DNA of 64,000 bases from Cryptosporangium arvum DSM 44712 (lineage in GTDB: Bacteria > Actinomycetota > Actinomycetes > Mycobacteriales > Cryptosporangiaceae): NCBI RefSeq assembly GCF_000585375.1, contig NZ_KK073874.1:4619251-4683250 (forward strand). Reading direction: 5' to 3'. The position numbers and the translations under genes were made by a program. Shown here piece by piece: positions 58,475-64,000 of this stretch. How positions within the stretch are numbered: position 1 is the first letter of the stretch; the number at the start of each line of letters is the position of its first letter. A model generated the notes under the pieces. The model had not been told where the DNA came from, ran no database searches, and worked only from the letters and a program-made list of their open reading frames with translations.

Positions 58475-59143
58475 GTGAACACCCTGCTTCTCGGCGTCGT
58501 CGGATCGACGGCCTACGGGCTCGCGCACGCGGGCTCCGACGTCGATCGGCTCGGCGTGTACGCCGTGCCCACCGTCGAGCTGCACGGGCTGCGCCTGCCG
58601 ATCGACCGGGCGGCCACGATCGTCGAGCACGACCCGGACCGCACCGTGCACGAGGCCCGCAAGTTCGCGATGCTCTGCCTGTCGTCGAACCCGACGGTCA
58701 CCGAGCTGCTCTGGTTGCCCTCCTACGAGCGGTCCGCGCCGCTCGGCGAGGAACTGGTCGGGCTGCGCGGCGCGTTCGCCAGCGCGGACGGCGTCCGCAA
58801 CGCGTACTTCGGCTACGCCACCGCCCAGTTCAAGCGCCTGCTGACGACCGGTCAGTTCCAGTCGAAGATGCGCAAACGCCGGTCCAAGCACGCGCGGCAC
58901 CTGCTGCGGCTGCTCGACCAGGGCTACGAGTACTACGTGACCGGGCAGCTGCGGCTGCGCGTCGACGACCCGGAGCGCTACCGCGAGTTCGGCGACCGGG
59001 TGGCCGTCGATCCCGAGGTGGCCCGCCCCGTGCTGGCCGCGGCGCGGGAGAAGTTCGCGGACGCGACGTCGCCGCTCCCGGCGGCCCCGGACGAGCCGGC
59101 GGTCGAGGCCTGGCTGCGGCGGGTCCGGAAGGAGTACCTGTGA
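58475..59143 (+). CDS. RlaP-like nucleotidyltransferase (RNA-repair polymerase beta family)
   Basis: The 222-residue protein starts at GTG 58475 (VNTLLLGVVGSTAYGLAHAG). The nucleotidyltransferase core has GSTAYGLAHAGSDVDRLGVY, with GS and DxD metal ligands. HEARKFAMLCLSSNPTVTEL then LWLP follows, and a basic helical C-terminal part contains SKMRKRRSKHARHLLRLLDQ. This matches PF10127 (RlaP), predicted to add nucleotides during RNA repair. The stop overlaps the start of a Pnkp-type phosphatase gene, supporting a joint RNA end-healing role. The activity itself is inferred. Confidence 0.85.
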   Translation: MNTLLLGVVGSTAYGLAHAGSDVDRLGVYAVPTVELHGLRLPIDRAATIVEHDPDRTVHEARKFAMLCLSSNPTVTELLWLPSYERSAPLGEELVGLRGAFASADGVRNAYFGYATAQFKRLLTTGQFQSKMRKRRSKHARHLLRLLDQGYEYYVTGQLRLRVDDPERYREFGDRVAVDPEVARPVLAAAREKFADATSPLPAAPDEPAVEAWLRRVRKEYL

Positions 59144-59559
59144 AGCCCTCCGCCGTGCTCGTCGACGTCGACGGCACGCTCGCGACGCGGGTCACCGACC
59201 GCTCGCCGTTCGACTGGCACCGCGTCGGCGAGGACGCGCCGGTGGCCGCCGTCGTCGCGGCGGTCCGTGCGCTCTCGGCGGCCGGGCACACGATCGTCGT
59301 GCTGTCCGGCCGGGACGAGACGTGCCGCCGCCAGACCGAGTCCTGGCTGACCCACCACCTCGACGTGCCGTACGAGCACCTGCTGATGCGCCGCGCCGGC
59401 GACAACCGCCGCGACGACCTGGTCAAACGTGAGCTCTACGAGCGGTTCCTGCGCAAGCGCTTCGACGTGCTGTTCGTCCTCGACGACCGCGACCAGGTGG
59501 TCCGGATGTGGCGGCGGCTCGGGCTGGTCTGCTTCCAGGTCGCCGAGGGGGACTTCTAG
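59140..59559 (+). CDS. Stand-alone Pnkp-type 3'-phosphatase domain (HAD fold)
   Basis: The 139-residue protein starts at GTG 59140 with AAGGAG 5 bases upstream. It corresponds to the C-terminal phosphatase half of T4 polynucleotide kinase: nucleophile motif LVDVDGTLATR, HTIVVLSGRDETCRRQTESW, DVPYEHLLMRRAGDNRRDDL then VKRELYERFL. The end signature reads DVLFVLDDRDQVVRMWRRLG, then LVCFQVAEGDF. No kinase P-loop domain is attached. It should remove 3' or cyclic phosphates from RNA ends. Overlap with the RlaP-like gene (4 bp) suggests a two-gene repair unit; no RNA ligase gene is in the window. Confidence 0.9.
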   Translation: MKPSAVLVDVDGTLATRVTDRSPFDWHRVGEDAPVAAVVAAVRALSAAGHTIVVLSGRDETCRRQTESWLTHHLDVPYEHLLMRRAGDNRRDDLVKRELYERFLRKRFDVLFVLDDRDQVVRMWRRLGLVCFQVAEGDF

Positions 59560-59621
59560 GCGGCAGAAAAGGTGGGAACAACGACATTGCTGCCACCGGC
59601 GAGGCCCGCCAGGCTGACGTC

Positions 59622-60572
59622 ATGCAATCGGTACTGGTCGTGTTGTTCGACGGGGTGCAGAGCCTCGACGTGACCGGCCCGCTCGAGGTCTTCGCCGGGG
59701 CGAACCGGGTGGTACCGGGCACCTACCGGCTCGCCACCGCGAGCCCCGGCGGGGACCCGGTGCGGGCGTCCAGCGGGCTGACGCTCGTCCCCGATGTCGG
59801 CCTGGCGGCCGCGGACACGCCGCACACGCTCGTCGTCCCCGGCGGGGAAGGCACCCGCGACCTCGATCCGGACGTCGTGGACTGGCTCCGGGCGCGGGCG
59901 GGGGAGGCCACCCGGCTGGTCTCGGTGTGCACCGGTGCGTTCCTGCTCGCCGAGGCGGGCCTGCTCGACGGCCGACGGGCGACCACGCACTGGCGGGTGT
60001 GCGACACGCTGGCGAAACGCTATCCGGAGGTCGGCGTCGACCCGGAGCCGATCTTCGTCCGGGACGGTCCGGTCGCCACCTCCGCGGGGGTCACCGCCGG
60101 GCTCGACCTGGCGCTGGCGCTGGTCGAGGAGGACCTCGGGCGGGAGGTGGCGCTGCACATCGCCCGGCACCTGGTGATGTTCCTGCGCCGGCCGGGCAAC
60201 CAGGCCCAGTTCTCGACGCAGCTCTCGGCCCAGGTCGCCGACCGGCCCGGGCTGCGTGAGGTGCAACGCTGGATCGCCGACAACCCGCACGCCGACCTGA
60301 GCGTCGAGGCGCTCGCCCGCCGCGCGAACCTCTCGCCGCGGCAGTTCGCCCGCGCGTTCGCGGCCGAGGTCGGGCGCACTCCCGGGCGGTACGTCGACGC
60401 GGTGCGGCTGGAGACCGCGCGCCGCGTGCTGGAGGAGAGCGACGAGAGCGTCGACGTGGTCTCGCGCCGCTGTGGATACGGGACGACGGAGGCGATGCGC
60501 CGTGCCTTCGTCCGGACGCTGGGCGTCGCGCCCGGCGACTATCGGCGCCGATTCGCCGGAGGTCACCGCTGA
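59622..60572 (+). CDS. GlxA-type regulator: DJ-1/PfpI domain plus AraC HTH
   Basis: The 316-residue protein starts at ATG 59622. The N-terminal DJ-1 fold (1-190) has LFDGVQSLDVTGPLEVFAGA, TLVVPGGEGTRDLDPDVVDW and the nucleophile elbow LVSVCTGAFLLAEAGLLDGR. The C-terminal AraC double HTH (about 215-310) has LSVEALARRANLSPRQFARA and VDVVSRRCGYGTTEAMRRAF. Relatives sense nitrogenous or stress metabolites. It is coupled (1-bp overlap) to a second DJ-1 gene, the likely target. Confidence 0.93.
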   Translation: MQSVLVVLFDGVQSLDVTGPLEVFAGANRVVPGTYRLATASPGGDPVRASSGLTLVPDVGLAAADTPHTLVVPGGEGTRDLDPDVVDWLRARAGEATRLVSVCTGAFLLAEAGLLDGRRATTHWRVCDTLAKRYPEVGVDPEPIFVRDGPVATSAGVTAGLDLALALVEEDLGREVALHIARHLVMFLRRPGNQAQFSTQLSAQVADRPGLREVQRWIADNPHADLSVEALARRANLSPRQFARAFAAEVGRTPGRYVDAVRLETARRVLEESDESVDVVSRRCGYGTTEAMRRAFVRTLGVAPGDYRRRFAGGHR

Positions 60573-61216
60573 TGCTGTTCGCGATCCTGCTCTACCCGAA
60601 GGTCACCGCGCTCGACGCGGTCGGCCCCTACGACGTGTTCAGCAAGGTCCCCGGCGACGAGGTCGTGTTCGTCGGGGAGCGGACCGGGCCGGTGCGCACC
60701 GAGATCGGCAGCCTCGGCCTGATCGCCGACGCCACGCTCGACGAAATAACGAGCCCAGACGTCGTCGTCGTCCCCGGCGGCCACGGCCAGGCCGACCTGA
60801 TGTCCGACGGCCCGATCCACGACTGGCTCCGCCACACCGACGCCACCAGCACCTGGACGACGTCGGTGTGCTCGGGTTCGTTGCTGCTGGCCGCGGCCGG
60901 GCTGCTGCGCGGGCGGCGCGCGACGTCGCACTGGCTCGCGCTCGACCAGCTCCCGGCCTTCGGCGCCGAGCCGACCGGGGAGCGGGTGGTACGCGACGGC
61001 AAGTACCTCACCGCCGCCGGGGTCTCGTCCGGCATCGACATGGCGCTGACCCTGGTCGGCCTCCAGAGCGGCGACTGGGTCGCGCAGGCGGTGCAGCTGG
61101 GCATCGAGTACGACCCGCAGCCGCCCTACGACGCCGGCTCGCCGGACAAGGCGCCCGCGGATGTCGTCGGCTACCTGCGCGAAAAGCGCCGTTTCGTGCT
61201 CACCGGACGGGATTAG
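60572..61216 (+). CDS. DJ-1/PfpI family protein, isonitrile-hydratase-like
   Basis: The 214-residue protein starts where the regulator stop ends (TGATG). Blocks are ILLYPKVTALDAVGPYDVFS, DVVVVPGGHGQADLMSDGPI and the nucleophile elbow TTSVCSGSLLLAAAGLLRGR with the conserved Cys. RATSHW and TAAGVSSGIDMALTLVGLQS follow. The ATSHW and C(S/T)G patterns occur in isonitrile hydratases and related amidase-like DJ-1 enzymes. The substrate is unproven. It is followed 10 bp later by an LLM monooxygenase gene on the same strand. Confidence 0.88.
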   Translation: MLFAILLYPKVTALDAVGPYDVFSKVPGDEVVFVGERTGPVRTEIGSLGLIADATLDEITSPDVVVVPGGHGQADLMSDGPIHDWLRHTDATSTWTTSVCSGSLLLAAAGLLRGRRATSHWLALDQLPAFGAEPTGERVVRDGKYLTAAGVSSGIDMALTLVGLQSGDWVAQAVQLGIEYDPQPPYDAGSPDKAPADVVGYLREKRRFVLTGRD

Positions 61217-61226
61217 CATCCGGGGC

Positions 61227-62540
61227 ATGAGCATGATCCTCGGTGCCATGATCTTCTATCCGGGCGGCGAGCACCTCGCCAGCTGGCGGCTGCCCGGGGC
61301 CGAGCCCGAGCGGTACCTGGACCTCGGGTACTACCGGAACTTCGCCCGCACGGCCGAGCGCGGCGGCTTCGCGACGCTGTTCATCGCCGACGAGCTCTAC
61401 GTCTGGGACCGGTTCGCCTCCGGGATCGACCACGTGGTGAACATCCGCCCGGAGCCCTTCACGCTGCTCGGCGCCCTCTCCCAGGTCACCGAGCGGATCG
61501 GGCTCGCCGCGACCGTCTCCACCACCTACAACGAGCCGTTCCCCATCGCCCGCAAACTCGCCTCGCTGGACTTCCTCAGCGAAGGACGAGCCGGCTGGAA
61601 CGTCGTCACCAGCGCCAGTGACGAGGAGGCCTGGAACTTCGGCCGCGACGCGAACCTCGACCACGCGGTGCGCTACCGGCGGGCCGCGGAGTTCATCGAG
61701 GTCGTCAACGGTCTCTGGGACAGCTGGGACGACGACGCGTTCCGCTACGACAAGGAGTCGGGGTACTTCGCCGACGCCACGAAGCTGCACACGCTCGAGC
61801 ACCGCGGCGAGTTCTTCACCGTCCGCGGCCCGCTGAACATCGCCAGGCCGCCGCAGGGCCGCCCGGTGATCTTCCAGGCCGGGGCGTCGGAGGCGGGCCG
61901 GGCGCTGGCCGGCGCCACCGCCGAGGCGGTGTTCACGATGGGCACCAACGCGGTCCGCGGCGCGAAGATCCTCTACGACGACTACAAAGCGCGGGCCGCC
62001 GCGAACGGCCGGAACCCCGACCACCTCAAGGTGCTGCCCGCGCTCTCCCCGGTGATCGGCGAGACGCTCCGCGAGGCCGAGGAGTACCTCGACCGGATCG
62101 AGGCGCTCACCCCGGAGCGGCTCTCGCTCGACTGGCTGTCGCACTACCTCCAGTTCGACGTCAGCCGGCACCCGATGGACGAGAGGTTCCAGCCCGACCT
62201 GTCGGTGCCGACGAACCAGGTGCGCTCGGTGCAGGAGCAGATCGGCCGGCTGGTCGGGTCGGGCACCTTCACGCTGCGCGAGGTCAACCGGGCGCTGCTG
62301 CGGCGGCGGTTCCTCGTCGGTACGCCCGACACGATCGCCGACTGGATGACCGAGCGCTACCGGGCCGGCGCGGCCGACGGGTTCATGCTCGCGTTCTCGT
62401 CGATCCCGGTCGGCGTCGACCAGTTCGTCGACCTGGTGGTGCCGGAGCTGACGAAGCGGGGTGTCTACTCCGGGGAGTACCGGGGCCGCACCCACCGGGA
62501 GAACCTGGGCCTACCGGTGCCCCCCAGCCGCTACGCGTGA
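61227..62540 (+). CDS. LLM class flavin monooxygenase, NtaA/SnaA/DszA family
   Basis: The 437-residue TIM-barrel enzyme starts at ATG 61227. Family blocks are MIFYPGGEHLASWRLPGAEP, YYRNFARTAERGGFATLFIA, TERIGLAATVSTTYNEPFPI then ARKLASLDFLSEGRAGWNVV. Further on come NFGRDANLDHAVRYRRAAEF, YFADATKLHTLEHRGEFFTV and RPVIFQAGASEAGRALA. These FMNH2-dependent enzymes cleave C-S or C-N bonds in sulfones, chelators or nitrogen compounds. The location after two DJ-1 genes suggests one catabolic or detox operon. The last 30 bp overlap the convergent arginase-family gene. Confidence 0.93.
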   Translation: MSMILGAMIFYPGGEHLASWRLPGAEPERYLDLGYYRNFARTAERGGFATLFIADELYVWDRFASGIDHVVNIRPEPFTLLGALSQVTERIGLAATVSTTYNEPFPIARKLASLDFLSEGRAGWNVVTSASDEEAWNFGRDANLDHAVRYRRAAEFIEVVNGLWDSWDDDAFRYDKESGYFADATKLHTLEHRGEFFTVRGPLNIARPPQGRPVIFQAGASEAGRALAGATAEAVFTMGTNAVRGAKILYDDYKARAAANGRNPDHLKVLPALSPVIGETLREAEEYLDRIEALTPERLSLDWLSHYLQFDVSRHPMDERFQPDLSVPTNQVRSVQEQIGRLVGSGTFTLREVNRALLRRRFLVGTPDTIADWMTERYRAGAADGFMLAFSSIPVGVDQFVDLVVPELTKRGVYSGEYRGRTHRENLGLPVPPSRYA

Positions 62541-63377
62541 CGCGTCCGCCACGTAGGACGCGATCCGGTCCGCGGCCGCGCCGCCGTCGAGGTCGGGGTT
62601 GTAGATCGTGACGCTCAGCCCGCCGCAGCCGCCGATCGTGAGCAGCTGCCCGGTCAGGGTCTCCAGCTGCTCCCAGGACAGCCCGCCGGGCTGCGGGTAG
62701 TCCACCGCCGGGAGCGCCTCGGTGCTCAGCACGTCGAGGTCCACGTGCAGCCACCAGTGCTCGGTGCGGGCGACGAGCCCGGCGGCCATCCGGTGTGCGG
62801 TCTCGAGGCCACCGGGGGCGGCCAGCCGCTCGCCGGGGAGCACGGCGACCCGGTCGGCGAGACTCGGCTGGCCCGCCCCGGTCAGCTCGGCCGCGTCGCG
62901 CGGGCCGAGCTGGACCAGGTCGGCCGGGCGCAGCACCGGCGGGTAGCCGGGAACCCACCCCAGCGCCAGCGCGATCTCGCTGTCGGCGGCCTCTCCGGTC
63001 GGGGAGCGGTGCGGGTCCCAGGCGTCCTCGTGACCGTCGACGAAGACCAGCCCGGCCCCGTAGCCGCGCCGGTCGGCGGCGCGGAGCGCCCCCAGCAGCA
63101 CCGGGCAGTCCCCGCCGAGCACGACCGGCAGGCGGTCGGCGGCCCACGCGTCGAGCACCCGCTCGCTCACCGACTCCACCATCGCCGCCAGCGCGTTCTC
63201 CGAGGCCAGACCGCTCGGGCCCCGGGCCGCGTCGCCGGTGGGGACGGCCGCGTCCACCACCCGTGCGCCGGGCAGGCGGGCGGCCAGACCGGCGTCGAGC
63301 AGCGCCGAGGGGGCCCGCGCCACCCCGTCGGCGGCTCCGGACGAATTGAACGGCACCAGGATGAGGTCCACCCGCAC
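62511..63377 (-). CDS. Arginase/ureohydrolase family protein with Cys in place of a metal-binding His
   Basis: The protein has 288 residues from GTG 63377 (GTG 63371 also possible; no clear ribosome site). It begins VRVDLILVPFNSSGAADGVA. The metal motifs are GGDCPVLLGAL (GGDH in arginase/agmatinase), VFVDGHEDAWD (DAHxD) and HVDLDVLSTEALPAVDYPQP then GGLSW (DxD). So one of the six Mn ligands is Cys instead of His. Other ligands are present. It may hydrolyse a guanidino or ureido compound, or use another metal; arginase itself is not certain. Confidence 0.88.
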   Translation of the reverse strand: MRVDLILVPFNSSGAADGVARAPSALLDAGLAARLPGARVVDAAVPTGDAARGPSGLASENALAAMVESVSERVLDAWAADRLPVVLGGDCPVLLGALRAADRRGYGAGLVFVDGHEDAWDPHRSPTGEAADSEIALALGWVPGYPPVLRPADLVQLGPRDAAELTGAGQPSLADRVAVLPGERLAAPGGLETAHRMAAGLVARTEHWWLHVDLDVLSTEALPAVDYPQPGGLSWEQLETLTGQLLTIGGCGGLSVTIYNPDLDGGAAADRIASYVADASRVAAGGHR

Positions 63378-63422
63378 ATCATCGCGCGAGTTACATTTGC
63401 CTCCGGGGTAAACACTGGGCTC

Positions 63423-63435
63423 GTCTACTGTAGAC
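63423..63435. promoter_or_regulatory. Short palindrome upstream of the BTAD regulator
   Basis: GTCTAC and GTAGAC flank a single T. It lies 21 bp before the ATG at 63457 and in the 79-bp gap to the divergent arginase-family gene. It could be an operator for either gene; only the symmetry supports this. Confidence 0.4.
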
Positions 63436-63456
63436 CTCCGCTGGCCGGGAGGGCTC

Positions 63457-64000
63457 ATGAGTGCGTTTCGCCTGCTGGGCAGTTTCGAGGTGCGCGCGCC
63501 CGACGGCTCCCGGATCGCGGTGGGCCGGCGCAAGCAGCGGGCGCTGCTCGCGTTGCTGCTGCTGCGCGGCTCCTCACTGGTGCGATCGGACGAGATCGTC
63601 GACGCGCTGTGGGGCGCCGACCCGCCGTCGTCGGCGCGGGCGAACCTGCACTCGTACGTGTTCGGGCTGCGCCAGGTCCTCGATCAGGTCGCGCCGGGTG
63701 GGGCGGCCCGGCTGGTCACGTCGGCCGCCGGGTACCGTCTGGACGTCGCCGCCGGTGACTGCGACGCCGCGGTCTTCGAGCGCCTGGCCGCCGAGGGCCG
63801 TCGCGCGCTCGAGCAGGAGCGCTCCGCGGACGCCCTGGACGTCCTGACCCGCGCGCTGGAGCTGTGGCGCGGGCCGGTGGTCCCGGATCTGGCCGACGCG
63901 CCGTGGATGGCCCCGCACGTCACGCGGCTGACCGAGACCCGGCTGGCCGCGATCGAGGACCGCGTCGAGGCCCGGCTGGCGCTCGGCGACCACGCCGGGC
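63457..64000 (+). CDS. BTAD/SARP-type transcriptional regulator, N-terminal part only
   Basis: The frame starts at ATG 63457 with GGGAGGG upstream and runs off the right edge (181 residues seen). The N-terminal OmpR-like winged helix (about 1-95) reads FRLLGSFEVRAPDGSRIAVG, QRALLALLLLRGSSLVRSDE then IVDALWG, ARANLHSYVFGLRQVLD and RLVTSAAGYRLDV. The bacterial transcriptional activation domain follows: FERLAAEGRRALEQERSADA, ALELWRGPVVPDLADAPWMA. Larger relatives add NB-ARC and TPR parts, which would lie outside the window. The target is unknown. Confidence 0.92.
   Translation, partial: MSAFRLLGSFEVRAPDGSRIAVGRRKQRALLALLLLRGSSLVRSDEIVDALWGADPPSSARANLHSYVFGLRQVLDQVAPGGAARLVTSAAGYRLDVAAGDCDAAVFERLAAEGRRALEQERSADALDVLTRALELWRGPVVPDLADAPWMAPHVTRLTETRLAAIEDRVEARLALGDHAG

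Noticed and set aside
1-64000. tRNA or rRNA genes and riboswitches
   Set aside because: I found no cloverleaf-like intergenic sequence with CCA-end context, no rRNA stretches and no riboswitch core I could support. A covariance-model scan (tRNAscan-SE, Rfam) would settle this.

Overview
The window comes from the chromosome of a very high-GC actinomycete. Third codon positions are almost always G or C, GTG starts are common, and many neighbouring genes overlap by ATGA or GTGA. Several families point to the mycelial actinobacteria: F420-type luciferase-like enzymes, DUF574 methyltransferases, BTAD/SARP and GAF-ANTAR regulators, MpaB-type DUF2236 proteins, LPXTG surface proteins, and a branched-chain-type dehydrogenase with an Lrp regulator. 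A relative of Cryptosporangium, Frankia or Pseudonocardia would fit, but this is inference. I saw no rRNA, tRNA, phage, insertion sequence or true CRISPR array.

Layout. 0-6 kb: a cut TetR gene and RidA around a perfect operator, an F420-type oxidoreductase behind a KstR-like site, a MacB/FtsX-type exporter and an enoyl-CoA hydratase. 6-14.4 kb: SulP transporter with its TetR, a macrolide-type glycosyltransferase behind paired operators, Nudix and YjbR proteins, a protein with an internal LPITG signal, a two-component system and a DUF418 protein. 14.3-20 kb: a scar joining an ilvD remnant to a beheaded XRE regulator, then a GH36 alpha-galactosidase, a membrane protein and a phosphofructokinase. 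20-25 kb: a diguanylate cyclase surrounded by three orphan solute-binding lipoproteins. 25-29 kb: Lrp regulator and E1alpha-E1beta-E2 of a 2-oxoacid dehydrogenase. 29-35.4 kb: small regulator/effector pairs (TetR/MpaB, PadR/HAAS membrane protein, ArsR/mini-P450) and a GAF-ANTAR protein. 35.4-41.8 kb: a PBP with neither set of catalytic residues, then an efflux block (RHH regulator, DUF4097, ABC ATPase and permease, DHA2 MFS). 42-48.5 kb: an 1804-residue single-chain acyl-CoA carboxylase, RNase HI and an M23 peptidase. 48.6-57 kb: repeat-rich DNA around a large LPLTG surface protein, an rRNA-methylase-like gene, a DUF574 protein, a GT-C glycosyltransferase and YnfA. 57-64 kb: a mer-like metal operon, an RNA-repair gene pair, DJ-1 proteins, an LLM monooxygenase, an arginase-family protein and the start of a BTAD regulator.

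The window looks like accessory chromosome made of small self-contained modules. Many effectors sit beside their own one-component regulator, and in several cases the operator can be read directly as an inverted repeat between the two. The observations most worth following are the binding-protein/diguanylate-cyclase cluster (20.2-25.0 kb), the catalytically dead PBP (35.4-37.4 kb), the 205-residue P450-like protein (34.0-34.6 kb), the eukaryote-like one-chain carboxylase (42.0-47.4 kb), the mer-like operon with a cysteine-repeat regulator and a frameshifted membrane gene (57.1-58.4 kb), and the RlaP/Pnkp-phosphatase RNA-repair pair (58.5-59.6 kb).
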